DNA of 64,000 bases from Salipaludibacillus sp047795645 (GCF_047795645.1 NZ_CP181045.1:2976001-3040000); one strand, 5' to 3'. Counted from the stretch's first letter, positions 26,988 to 35,535 are shown. Numbers and translations are program-made. The notes: generated from the letters alone by a model not told the origin.

Positions 26988-27899
26988 TTGAAACTAGCGC
27001 ATTATTTATCTTTTGATATCGGAGGTACCCACACCAAATGGGGGATTCTTAACAATAACGGTGATATAATTAAAAATGATTTTTTCACTTCTGCGAATGC
27101 AGATGGCAAAACAATTTTAAAGGGAATAAGAAAAAAAATGGCTGAGTTTAAACCTAATATTGAAGGCGTAGCTATCTCTGCGCCAGGGTTTATTCATCAA
27201 GAAACTGGCTACATTGAAAATGGCGGTGCCATCCGCGCCTTTGATCAACTTCAAATGCAAAAATTGCTTGAAGTTGAGTTTTCAATCCCTGTATCTATTG
27301 AGAATGACGTAAATTGTGTTGCTCTTGCTGAAAAATGGCTTGGGAATGGGAAAGATTCTAGCGACTTTATCTGTTTGACTGTAGGAACAGGTATCGGTGG
27401 AGCTTTAATTTTAAACAACCAACTATACCGTGGTCATTCTTTTCGTGGGGGAGAGTTCGGGTATATGGTTACATCAGGACTCCATGCTAACTTACCTTCT
27501 GGAGACAGTCTTAGTTCACTAGCTTCTATGAGTAGTATCCGAAAAAAATATGCAGCCTTTTATTCACTTCCTCTAAATGAGGTCACCGGTGAAAGGGTTT
27601 TTCAAGCATACGATGCTCATGATCCTGCTGCGATACAAATTATTAATAGCTTCTATCAAAAGCTCGCTATTGGTATTTATAATATCACTTCCGTCTTAAA
27701 CCCTGAGAAAGTTCTCATTGGTGGCGGAGTTACTAGTCGCCCTACATTCGTTGATGAGTTAAGAAATCATTTAATTTATATTGACCAAGTTTTTCATGTC
27801 AAAATTGAACCATGTAAGTTTAGAAATGATTCAGGTTTAGTAGGCGCATTAGCTTTTCATAAATTAAAGTACAACTTAGAGCAAGCTGAGATCCTATAA
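26988..27899 (+). CDS. ROK-family sugar kinase (glucokinase or beta-glucoside kinase)
   Basis: This 303-residue ROK kinase has the phosphate-binding motif FDIGGTHTKWG, the catalytic segment ENDVNCVALAE and the glycine-rich VGTGIGGALI. The CxCGxxGC zinc-binding cluster of typical ROK glucokinases is absent; GGEFGYM is followed directly by a Ser/Leu-rich stretch, as in some beta-glucoside kinases. It starts with TTG after AAAGGATGG, three bases after the GH1 stop, so it is cotranscribed and translationally close. It phosphorylates either the glucose released by GH1 or the disaccharide before cleavage. Confidence 0.85.
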   Translation: MKLAHYLSFDIGGTHTKWGILNNNGDIIKNDFFTSANADGKTILKGIRKKMAEFKPNIEGVAISAPGFIHQETGYIENGGAIRAFDQLQMQKLLEVEFSIPVSIENDVNCVALAEKWLGNGKDSSDFICLTVGTGIGGALILNNQLYRGHSFRGGEFGYMVTSGLHANLPSGDSLSSLASMSSIRKKYAAFYSLPLNEVTGERVFQAYDAHDPAAIQIINSFYQKLAIGIYNITSVLNPEKVLIGGGVTSRPTFVDELRNHLIYIDQVFHVKIEPCKFRNDSGLVGALAFHKLKYNLEQAEIL

Positions 27900-27965
27900 T
27901 AAACAGGAGATATTCTTCACTGAAAATCAGTTTAATTTATACAATCACTGATGATGATTTGTTTG

Positions 27966-27998
27966 AAGTGGAACGCTACATATTGTTCCACTTTTTTT
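27966..27998 (+). terminator. Terminator of the GH1-ROK operon
   Basis: AAGTGGAAC (27966-27974) pairs with GTTCCACTT (27985-27993) and runs into T7. Confidence 0.85.
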
Positions 27999-28051
27999 AG
28001 TTAACTGCTTTGAAGGTTTGAGGGCTTGCTTAGGTTGTACGATTATAATTC

Positions 28052-28372
28052 TGTTCACTCCCTACTTACCTTCCTTCTACTCGATTCGGCTCGAGTTCTA
28101 CTAGGTTCTCTCCCTACTTACTTTCCTCCTAATCGGTTCGGCTCGAATTCTACTAGGTTCTCTCCCTACTTACCTTCCTTCTGCTCGGTTCGGCTCGAAT
28201 TCTACTAGGTTCTCTCCCTACTTACCTTCCTCCTACTCGGTTCGGCTCGAATTCTACTAGGTTCTCTCCCTACTTACCTTCCTCCTACTCGGTTCGACTC
28301 GAATTCTACTAGGTTCTCTCCCTACTTACTTTCCTTCTACTCGGTTCGGCTCGATTCCCCTAGGTTCACTCC
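28052..28372. repeat. 52-bp tandem repeat array, about six units
   Basis: The anchor CTAGG recurs at 28101, 28153, 28205, 28257 and 28309 (exact 52-base steps) and at 28360. Each unit contains CTCCCTACTTAC, a TTCGGCTCGAA mini-hairpin and TTCTACTAGG. The units differ by a few substitutions and the outer ones are most divergent. The array fills the space between the operon terminator and the stop codon of the protease gene. Reading frames across it change each unit (52 is not a multiple of 3), so it is not coding. There is no CRISPR architecture. Confidence 0.9.
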
Positions 28373-28375
28373 ACC

Positions 28376-29230
28376 CTAATTATTTTCAATCATTTCTTGG
28401 ACAAGTGATTTTATTTTATAAAGAGGGATGCTGTACCCAATTGAAGGATCCGCTAAATTTTTAGCCGCGTTAATAGCAATGAACTTTTCCTCTTTTTGAG
28501 ATAACAATGGTCCTCCACTGTTTCCATGACTTATTTTAGCTGATATTTCATACAAATCTTCATAATGATATTGATTAATCGTTAAATGCCGATTTGTGTT
28601 CGTAATATGACCTATTGTAGCTGTATTGTTGACCCCCGAAGGACTTCCCAAAGCAACAACTTCTTCTCCAGTCATAAACTCTTTATCTTCTTCTAATGGA
28701 AAAGGTTCTCTTCCTTCAAATTCTTCCACATATATAATCGCTACGTCAAACTTTTCAGAATACGCTTTTATCGTTCCAGAATATTCATTTCCATTTGATG
28801 TAACAATCGTAGCACTCTCCATTCCCTCTACAACATGAGCATTTGTAACGATGATCCCTTCCTCATTGTAAAGAAAACCTGATCCTTGCTCTCTAAATGT
28901 TTCGATAGTGTATACACAATTTTGCGCATCTGCAATCACTTCTGTAAGATCACGTGGTGTCTCTCTTACTTCAATAAATGTTGGGACTTCAAATAATACT
29001 GGTTCTTTATATGTATCTTTCCACTCTGATATTTGAGTGGAGACAAGGGGTGGCGATGTTACATAGGATTGATAACCAAATAAGGATATCGCGCCCAACC
29101 CGACTCCAAGTAAAAGCATCAAGAATAAGGACACGAAAAATGCTCTTCGAGAAGGCAGTTGCTTTAATCTACAATTGGAGCATTTTTTACTGTAATCTTC
29201 TATTTCTACCCCGCAATTCCGGCAAAACAT
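28376..29230 (-). CDS. Membrane-anchored trypsin-like serine protease with zinc ribbon
   Basis: This is a 284-residue protein. An N-terminal zinc-ribbon (CRNCG, then CSNC) is followed by a single membrane segment near residues 28-52. A trypsin-like domain facing outside follows, with the triad visible as His in TNAHVV, Asp in FDVAII and Ser in GNSGGPL. There is no PDZ domain, unlike classical HtrA. ATG follows GAGAGGGAATG. The stop codon TAG abuts the 52-bp repeat array. The likely role is envelope protein quality control or a regulated cleavage; the substrate is unknown. The gap 29231-29556 upstream is AT-rich with no gene recognised. Confidence 0.85.
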   Translation of the reverse strand: MFCRNCGVEIEDYSKKCSNCRLKQLPSRRAFFVSLFLMLLLGVGLGAISLFGYQSYVTSPPLVSTQISEWKDTYKEPVLFEVPTFIEVRETPRDLTEVIADAQNCVYTIETFREQGSGFLYNEEGIIVTNAHVVEGMESATIVTSNGNEYSGTIKAYSEKFDVAIIYVEEFEGREPFPLEEDKEFMTGEEVVALGSPSGVNNTATIGHITNTNRHLTINQYHYEDLYEISAKISHGNSGGPLLSQKEEKFIAINAAKNLADPSIGYSIPLYKIKSLVQEMIENN

Positions 29231-29556
29231 CTCATTCCCTCTCTTTAAAAACAGATTTCCTACTATTATACTAGATAGCTAGTAATTGAGCATTGTTTTT
29301 CTCGTATATGTATTTATTTCTTTATCTCTACATGAGTTATTTTCTTAACGTCTCAAAATCAACTCTATGAAACCAATTAATTGCTACTTCATTCTATACT
29401 TATTCTTACGACAATTTTCTTATAAGTCATTTATTGTAATTTAATATATTTTTTTGGATTTATTGTGGATTTATAGCAAATAAATGTGATAAGTTTATAT
29501 AAATTAGTTTTAATTATTCGACAACTTCATATCCTTGATATTTAGGAGTGTTAGCA

Positions 29557-30354
29557 ATGAAATTATTTAAAAAATGGTCGACCCAAAAAAAATCTTTGGA
29601 AGAAAAAGAAGATGATACACCTCAAAAAAAAACAGTTAAATTTGAGGGATCAGCTATTTCTAGAGATGATTACCATAGAGCTATTGGAAAAATGTCAGCA
29701 TTTTTCGCTCACGAAATACGAAACCCACTTACCTCGGTGATCGGTTTTACTCAAGTACTGGAAAGAGACGAAACTATCAATGCCGATCCTAAATTAAAAA
29801 ACTACATTTCTATCATCAAAGATGAATCAACAAAAATGGAGTCCCTCATTCAAGAACTACTAAACCTATCAAATAGTCATACCTACTTTGAGAATTTATC
29901 TATTATTAATGTAAGAAAGAGTATTGAAAAAGTCATTACTTTATATGATTATCCATCTTCTCTAAAACAGATCGAAATTAGTAAAAACATCCCTAACGAC
30001 GTTTTCGTTAGTGGCAATGAGAGTGGCTTTGAAAGAATGCTAATAAATATGATTAAAAACGCAATGGAATCGATCGGGGAAAATGGAACAATTCAAATTG
30101 ACGCTCATAAAGTAAAAGACTTCATTCATATTGATATCATTGATAGTGGTCCAGGAATTGCTGACGAAGATTTGGAAAACATTTTCTATCCATTTTATAC
30201 AACAAAAGATGAAGGAACTGGAATTGGGTTGCCGATTTGTAAAACGATAATTGAAACAATGCAGGGAACGATCGACATACGTAACCATTCTCAATTAGGT
30301 GTCCATATCATTATTAAAATACCTGCAAGTAAACATGCTTTATATAAAAGGTAG
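29557..30354 (+). CDS. Soluble histidine kinase of the agr-like operon
   Basis: This 265-residue histidine kinase has no membrane segment and no recognisable sensor domain. After a charged N-terminus of about 40 residues come HisKA with the phospho-acceptor His52 in FFAHEIRNPLTS, the N box (MLINMIKNAMESI), G1 (DSGPGI) and G2 (GTGIGLPICKTI). The H box resembles sporulation kinases of the KinA-E group. ATG follows TTAGGAG. It is the first gene of an operon with AgrC-, AgrB- and AgrD-like genes, with a 12-base gap to the next. It may supply the kinase activity that the AgrC-like protein lacks. Confidence 0.88.
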   Translation: MKLFKKWSTQKKSLEEKEDDTPQKKTVKFEGSAISRDDYHRAIGKMSAFFAHEIRNPLTSVIGFTQVLERDETINADPKLKNYISIIKDESTKMESLIQELLNLSNSHTYFENLSIINVRKSIEKVITLYDYPSSLKQIEISKNIPNDVFVSGNESGFERMLINMIKNAMESIGENGTIQIDAHKVKDFIHIDIIDSGPGIADEDLENIFYPFYTTKDEGTGIGLPICKTIIETMQGTIDIRNHSQLGVHIIIKIPASKHALYKR

Positions 30355-30366
30355 GGGATATTAATT

Positions 30367-31647
30367 ATGTTCTTTATTGTGAAATCTATCATGTCATTAT
30401 TGGAATGGGTTGTCTTGCTTGCCTTCCCTTTGATGCTTCTTGGTTATCAATTTCGTCAATATTTAAATAGAATCTTTTGGATTGCATTAGCGATGAGTGC
30501 AATTTCTACATTATTACACTTCACACCTATGCACCTTACAATTATTATTGCAGCACAAATTGCTATATTTGTTTTATTTATTAAGGCATTCTTACGAAGA
30601 AAATTGCTTGAAGTCTTTGTCATTGCTACAATGGGCTACGGTTTTTATGTTCTTATTCAGGTATTGCTCATTGAAATCATCATGAACCTTTCATCTTTCA
30701 GTTATTTTGATGTGATTTTTTCTACTAATGCTATAACTCCTATTCTTCAAGGTATGACCGTGATCATCGGCGTATCTATTTGTTCCTTGTTGAAATGGAA
30801 AAACTATCACCTAAGCGAACTGAGGATGCATATCACTGCATCACAGATTTCATCAAAAATTAAAACAATGATCATTTCCAGTGCCATGCTTACTTTTATT
30901 TTTATTTGTATCTCTTCTTTTGTTATGCTAGCTGACGATATGGCCTTCAAACAATTAATGATCATCTTGTCGATTATTGTATTCATGTTAATCTTGTCTT
31001 TTTACCATGTTTTATATATTCAATTCCAAATGAGAAGTTTGATAGAAGCAAAGAAATATTACTTAGATCAAGATCAACAATTTTCACAGATGATTGAAAA
31101 CATAAAAAGAGAATCAGAAAATCACTTTCAAGTTATTAGTAAATTGAGTGAAAATGGATCTACTGAATTTATCAAATCTTATATTGAAAAAGAAAAATTA
31201 GATAGAGGAACAGTTAGTATAAAAAGTCCGCAGAATAATATTTATCAATATGGTCAACCACTCGATGAACTAATGTTTGCATTTTTAGTCAATAAACGTA
31301 AGTTAGCGAGGCTATTTAATATTCAAATGAGGTTTTCATCTAATATTCAAGAGACTATTCCTGTTACATTCAAACAAATTAAAAGCCTTAATACGGTAAT
31401 CAATGACTTAATTACTCTCCACTCCCAATCACATGAAGTTACTGAGAAGAGAATCAATTTTGAAGTCATCACAAATAATCAAGGCATAGAATTCCATATT
31501 GATTCAGACCTTAACCTTAATAAACACCAAGACATCAATCTAAATTTGTTAAATTCCTTAAATGAAATAGACAATGAAATGACCTTAACTCTGTCGCAAT
31601 TAGAGCCCTTTAAAGTTATTTACACAAGCAACCAAACGGGGGGATGA
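30367..31647 (+). CDS. AgrC-like membrane receptor with degenerate kinase domain
   Basis: This 426-residue protein has six or seven N-terminal membrane segments (to about residue 220), a coiled-coil-like linker and a cytoplasmic domain with the layout of the AgrC/Spo0B dimerisation region. At residues 248-257 it reads RESENHFQVI, where the family has R-H-D-x-x-N-H-x-x-I. The phospho-acceptor His is therefore Glu249 and the following Asp is Ser. The C-terminal part shows no N, G1 or G2 ATP-binding boxes. It is best read as a peptide receptor that cannot phosphorylate itself. The start follows GTAGGGG. It overlaps the region of the agrB start. Family assignment rests on context plus this remnant motif. 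Confidence 0.7.
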   Translation: MFFIVKSIMSLLEWVVLLAFPLMLLGYQFRQYLNRIFWIALAMSAISTLLHFTPMHLTIIIAAQIAIFVLFIKAFLRRKLLEVFVIATMGYGFYVLIQVLLIEIIMNLSSFSYFDVIFSTNAITPILQGMTVIIGVSICSLLKWKNYHLSELRMHITASQISSKIKTMIISSAMLTFIFICISSFVMLADDMAFKQLMIILSIIVFMLILSFYHVLYIQFQMRSLIEAKKYYLDQDQQFSQMIENIKRESENHFQVISKLSENGSTEFIKSYIEKEKLDRGTVSIKSPQNNIYQYGQPLDELMFAFLVNKRKLARLFNIQMRFSSNIQETIPVTFKQIKSLNTVINDLITLHSQSHEVTEKRINFEVITNNQGIEFHIDSDLNLNKHQDINLNLLNSLNEIDNEMTLTLSQLEPFKVIYTSNQTGG

Positions 31648-31652
31648 GAGTA

Positions 31653-32246
31653 ATGGTGATAGATAAACTAGCTAAGATAACTGCAATACGAATAAAAGAA
31701 GCCAATCCTGAGGAAACTGAACCACTTGACGTATTAATATTCGGCTTTACTGTCATTTATAATTTGATTATCACTTGGATACTTATCTTCCTTCTTGGCT
31801 GGTTGCTTGGCATCTTTTGGTTAACAATCCAAGTTGCTTTGTCTTTTATGTTTATGAGGATGTTGACTGGCGGTGCACATCTGCAGCAATCTTTTGCTTG
31901 TTCTTTAGTTACCGTGGTTCTTATTTGTTCCGTTGTATTCTTACCTTCCTCATCGATGTTTATTTACGCCTATTTTAGTTTAAGTTTGATTCTACTTTCC
32001 ATATTCGCCCCCTTCTACGAACGACATCAATTAGTACACTCAAAACAGTGGGAACAAAAAAAGAAACGGTTTGCAATGTTATGGGTAATCTTTTCCCTAT
32101 TCATATATGTTCTAACAGATGAAGTCGGCTTTGTTTTAGGCGTATTATTGCAGGCAGTAATGCTCACACCACCAGGAATTGTATTCACTCATGCATTGAA
32201 TTCTTTCTCACAAAAAGGAGGTGAATTAGATGAAAAGAACAGCTAA
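31653..32246 (+). CDS. agrB: AgrB-type peptide-processing membrane protease
   Basis: AgrB is a membrane cysteine endopeptidase that trims and cyclises the AgrD propeptide. This 197-residue protein has about six hydrophobic segments and the family motif RMLTGGAH with catalytic His76 and Cys83, the same seven-residue spacing as His77/Cys84 of Staphylococcus aureus AgrB. ATG 31653 has GGGGGG nine bases upstream; an ATG at 31644 overlaps the previous stop but touches the ribosome site. The gene overlaps the downstream agrD-like gene by 17 bases, the usual agrBD arrangement. Confidence 0.88.
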   Translation: MVIDKLAKITAIRIKEANPEETEPLDVLIFGFTVIYNLIITWILIFLLGWLLGIFWLTIQVALSFMFMRMLTGGAHLQQSFACSLVTVVLICSVVFLPSSSMFIYAYFSLSLILLSIFAPFYERHQLVHSKQWEQKKKRFAMLWVIFSLFIYVLTDEVGFVLGVLLQAVMLTPPGIVFTHALNSFSQKGGELDEKNS

Positions 32247-32352
32247 AACAGTTTCTAAAATGACTAAAAGTTTGTCATCCGTATTTGTCAGTGCGTCTAG
32301 TCCTTTTGTTCACGCTCCAAAGATTCCTGCATCATTGAAGAAAACAAAATAA
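32230..32352 (+). CDS. agrD: AgrD-like autoinducing peptide precursor
   Basis: This 40-residue ORF starts at ATG after AAGGAGGTG and overlaps agrB. The N-terminal part is a basic amphipathic leader. The middle SASSPFV is followed by HAPK and a C-terminal IPASLKKTK, comparable with the conserved Pro-containing recognition tail of AgrD proteins. There is no Cys anywhere, so a thiolactone is impossible. Aligning the tail with S. aureus AgrD (five residues between cleavage site and the conserved Pro) places cleavage after Val27 and a five-residue ring from Ser23 to Val27. A serine lactone is therefore predicted by inference. Confidence 0.8.
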   Translation: MKRTAKTVSKMTKSLSSVFVSASSPFVHAPKIPASLKKTK

Positions 32353-32397
32353 CGACGAATAAACCAAATTGACAGCAAACTGTAAGACCAATCTATG

Positions 32398-32442
32398 AAA
32401 AAGGTGGACCCTTCTATTTTACTTAGAAGGGTTCATCTTTTA
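32398..32442 (+). terminator. Terminator of the agr-like operon
   Basis: AAAGGTGGACCCTTCTA pairs with TAGAAGGGTTCATCTTT with two wobble pairs (arms 32400-32416 and 32424-32440). It closes the four-gene operon. Confidence 0.75.
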
Positions 32443-32476
32443 TAATCAAATTAATTACATAAGGAGCGATAAAAAA

Positions 32477-33067
32477 ATGACCAATCCTCTACCACCAGGA
32501 CAATTTAAAACAGAAAAGTGGCCGGTTTTGCATCAAGGAGAAGTCTATGAATTTGATCAACAAACATGGACATTAAAACTATTTGGTGATGTTGATCAAG
32601 AAATTACGTTGAGTTACGAAGAGGTCATAGCCTTACCGAAAACAACTTCAACAATTGATATGCATTGCGTAACGACTTGGTCAAAGTTTAATACTATTTT
32701 TGAAGGAATTGCCTTTCGAGAGTTGTTGAAAAAAGTCAAACTGAAAGACGGTGTAAAATACGTTAAAATCTTTGGTTATTACGATGGTGACCGTTTTGGA
32801 TATTCGGCAAATTTACCACTTGAAAAGCTGTTAAGTGATGACGCACTCTTTGTATATAAATGGAAAGATGAGACTCGCGACTGGGAAACTCTTTCCGTTA
32901 AGCACGGTTATCCACTGCGCTTCATTCCACCTGCGTCCTTTTACTTATGGAAAGGAACAAAGTGGGTGTCTGGAATTAAATTTATGAAAGAAGATGAGGA
33001 AGGGTTCTGGGAGGAATTAGGTTACTCGATGAACGCGGACCCTTACAAAGAAGAAAGATTTAAATAA
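32477..33067 (+). CDS. yuiH: YuiH-like molybdopterin oxidoreductase (sulfite oxidase family)
   Basis: This 196-residue protein consists of a single molybdopterin-binding domain of the sulfite oxidase superfamily, as in Bacillus YuiH. The Mo-ligating Cys is in DMHCVTTWS, followed by GIAFRELL and the YPLRFIPP and KWVSGIKF segments typical of the family. There is no signal peptide. ATG follows AAGGAGCG. The physiological substrate of YuiH proteins is not established. Confidence 0.88.
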   Translation: MTNPLPPGQFKTEKWPVLHQGEVYEFDQQTWTLKLFGDVDQEITLSYEEVIALPKTTSTIDMHCVTTWSKFNTIFEGIAFRELLKKVKLKDGVKYVKIFGYYDGDRFGYSANLPLEKLLSDDALFVYKWKDETRDWETLSVKHGYPLRFIPPASFYLWKGTKWVSGIKFMKEDEEGFWEELGYSMNADPYKEERFK

Positions 33068-33166
33068 ATATAAATGTTCATTATACGTGTTAGAGAAGAT
33101 GCTGATCATTATCCTTCAGGAAATGGTTCTGTCGTCTTGCCTGTCACGACATGATAATAAAAAGAC

Positions 33167-33207
33167 AAATAAGCTGCTAATCACATAAAAATTAGCAGCT
33201 TATTTTG
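33167..33207. terminator. Bidirectional terminator, yuiH / SEC-C gene
   Basis: Perfect 15-base arms (33167-33181 and 33191-33205), centred on AAGCTGCTAAT, lie between converging genes. Confidence 0.85.
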
Positions 33208-33243
33208 TACGTATCTTTTGCTACAAGCGTTGCTAAGCTAAGA

Positions 33244-34776
33244 TTACGATATCTTTCCAATACAGCATTTTTTGAATTTCTTTCCACTCCCACACGGACA
33301 TGGAGAATTTCTCCCTACAGCCTGCAACTTTTTTTGCAATTCATTGTCTTCCCTAGCTTTTAATAACCGTTGCATTGCTGCTCTCATTTCCTTATTTGAG
33401 ACTTCGTTAGCCTCTTGTTTGGAACCTTCTGACACTCTTGTGCTTGAAAGGTTCTTTTCCCTTGCTTCACTTATGGTCGACATCGTTTTACGTTCTAGAT
33501 TTTCTTCCACTGCTATTGTTGACTCATTTGCAGGACTTTCGTTCGTACTATATAACTCTGACTGATTACGGGATTCTTCCTTTATGTTTTGCTCTTCGTA
33601 TGTTGAGCCATCGGATTTACTTGCTTCCTCACCTTGTTTTCCCGGTGTCATTTGTTCTTCAAATATCATATTGGGAGTATCAGGTTCTAGTTCAACCTCT
33701 CCAAATCCAGGTGTTTGTCCTGCATGTTTCCACTCAGATAACTTAGGATGGTTCACTCCGTTAACAATGCAGTTACAATATAAGTATTCTTCTAAGGTTA
33801 ACAGCCATGTTTCGTAGCCTTCATCGATATAGGCTTCAATCAGTGGGATAGCTTCTTGTGAAAAATGTTCGCATAAGCTAGCTGCAATCAACGTTTTTGC
33901 GTCTCTTCTTTTCGTTTGTTTAAATTCTTTTAATAGTATTTTTTTAGCATAATCGGTTTTGATATTACTAAGTACGTCAATAACATGAAAACAGACATGT
34001 TTATCATCAATCAACGGTTGTAATAAATCAACCACATTATCAGTGCCAATCTTAACAAGACTGTTAACTACTTCTTCTGAAGAAATTTCATCTTTATAAT
34101 GCAACTTTAATAATGCTAATAGATTTGGAATAGCTGCTTCAATCTGCATATCACCAGCGAGTACGATATCGTACAAATCACTAACTGTCAGCTTAGACCT
34201 TTTTTTCATTCTTGATAATCTGTACAAAATCTCATTTTCTCCAGTTAGTCCGCGTTTAGCAATCCATTCAATCATTTGTTTACCTAACAGAAAATGGTTG
34301 TAATTAAAAGGTTCACTTGCATTGATGTTACGGATTACGCCCTGTAATTTTTGTAATATAGCATCTTTCGAATCGGAACAAAGATTCGTATAAAACGATA
34401 AATTAGGTACCTTTATTCCTTTTTCCTTTAACGTTAATGAAATATCATCTTGAAATTGATCAACAAGACATGGATCAGCATGGTTAAGCAGACTCAAATA
34501 ATAGTTTGCCTGCTCAGCCGACATAGGTTCAGCTCGTAAATCAGAAAGCAGTCTTCTAACTCCTTCTGCCGACATTGGCAGCTTTTTCAAATAATTCAAG
34601 TATGCATTCGTTTTCCATTTCGTGCGATTTATCGTATTAGCTTCTAGACCTAACATGAATGTACTCTCATCACCTATAAAGCTTGTACTAAGTATATTTA
34701 ACATAAACTTTCTGACAGTTTCATCATCAGAAACGATATGTTTTTCAAGTTTAATTAAAAATGTTTGTCTATCCAT
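33244..34776 (-). CDS. SEC-C motif protein with HEAT-like repeats
   Basis: This 510-residue protein is mostly alpha-helical, with HEAT-like repeats in the middle (for example DNVVDLLQPLIDDKHVCFHV). A Glu/Ser-rich linker of about 100 residues follows. The C-terminus is a SEC-C zinc motif, SPCPCGSGKKFKKCC, as found at the SecA C-terminus. SEC-C motifs bind zinc and often ribosomes or SecB, but the role of this protein is unknown. ATG 34776 has AGAGGTGG upstream; an ORF start 34 codons earlier has no site. Confidence 0.75.
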   Translation of the reverse strand: MDRQTFLIKLEKHIVSDDETVRKFMLNILSTSFIGDESTFMLGLEANTINRTKWKTNAYLNYLKKLPMSAEGVRRLLSDLRAEPMSAEQANYYLSLLNHADPCLVDQFQDDISLTLKEKGIKVPNLSFYTNLCSDSKDAILQKLQGVIRNINASEPFNYNHFLLGKQMIEWIAKRGLTGENEILYRLSRMKKRSKLTVSDLYDIVLAGDMQIEAAIPNLLALLKLHYKDEISSEEVVNSLVKIGTDNVVDLLQPLIDDKHVCFHVIDVLSNIKTDYAKKILLKEFKQTKRRDAKTLIAASLCEHFSQEAIPLIEAYIDEGYETWLLTLEEYLYCNCIVNGVNHPKLSEWKHAGQTPGFGEVELEPDTPNMIFEEQMTPGKQGEEASKSDGSTYEEQNIKEESRNQSELYSTNESPANESTIAVEENLERKTMSTISEAREKNLSSTRVSEGSKQEANEVSNKEMRAAMQRLLKAREDNELQKKLQAVGRNSPCPCGSGKKFKKCCIGKIS

Positions 34777-34987
34777 GAATATTCCACCTCTTCTAACTTT
34801 TTCGAAAGAGTTTAACTCCCCTAAGTGTATGCATCCAGTTATGTGGAAAGCAAGAGTATTTTTTCTAAGACTGTACAAATCATTCGATATATTTGCACAG
34901 ACACGATTTTATTACCTTATTCCCTCTTTTTGACCTTCCTAAAACGTCGGTGAAATATTACGATGACTATGACTACGAGGACCCCTC

Positions 34988-35022
34988 ACTAAAAAAAGAA
35001 CTAGAATTGTACTCCTAGTCCT
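34988..35022 (-). terminator. Probable terminator after the GAF pseudogene
   Basis: On the minus strand GACTAGGA pairs with TTCTAGTT using wobble pairs, followed by T7. It lies between the broken GAF gene and the SEC-C gene. Confidence 0.5.
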
Positions 35023-35091
35023 TCCTACTAATTTTCATCATCACTTAAGGCAAACAAAGGTATTTAGTAATTTGCGAGGTCACTCTCGCTA

Positions 35092-35535
35092 TTAACAATG
35101 ATCATCTGAGCAGTGTCCTTTAATTCTTTCATTAAAGTAAAACCATATGCGATTCTGAGGATATTTGTCGATACCACAGAGCGTTCCATAGTTTTCACCG
35201 TTTCCAAACATGATCGGCACTCCGAGAAGCGTCCCACCTCCCAATTCTTTCGTTAACGAATGTTCATTTAAATTCTCAACCAGCATTGACCCACGGTCAT
35301 TATCTACAATGAACTGTCAGTATGAATCGGAAAATTTGGTTGTAAAGCCTTCTTCAATAACTACGTAATCACGATTAAATGAATGATAAATTTCAACATT
35401 TTCCCTATCATTTTTTGCGATAAATACCGTATTTATATTGATAAATTGGCTGAGTCTTCTCAACACATCTATGGTCGCACGTTTCAATTCTTTATAGTGT
35501 CCTTTAGATAAATATTGCAATAACTTTCCCTCCAA
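35092..35535 (-). pseudogene. GAF-domain protein interrupted by TGA
   Basis: Two ORFs in the same frame (35317-35535 and the part ending 35092) together read as one GAF domain. The first ends FSDSY then TGA; the second continues QFIVDNDRGS, LTKELGGGTLLGVPIMF and YGTLCGIDKYP. GAF relatives have Cys directly after DSY, so the TGA replaces a Cys codon. The C-terminus after KYP also looks shifted: the +1 frame gives a more protein-like end. The gene is therefore probably decayed. ATG is absent at a good site but the N-terminus follows a GGAG-like sequence. The 691-base gap 35536-36226 upstream is very AT-rich and holds nothing I recognise. Confidence 0.65.

Noticed and set aside
28026..28208. 60-residue ORF across the tandem repeat
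   Set aside because: The 52-base period shifts the frame in each unit, there is no ribosome site, and composition is repeat-driven.
28052..28372. Possible CRISPR array
   Set aside because: Units are continuous tandem copies with no unique spacers between short repeats, and no cas genes are present.
35310..35322. Selenocysteine codon in the GAF gene
   Set aside because: TGA at a Cys position is suggestive, but the gene is otherwise decayed and no selenocysteine machinery or SECIS hairpin is seen.
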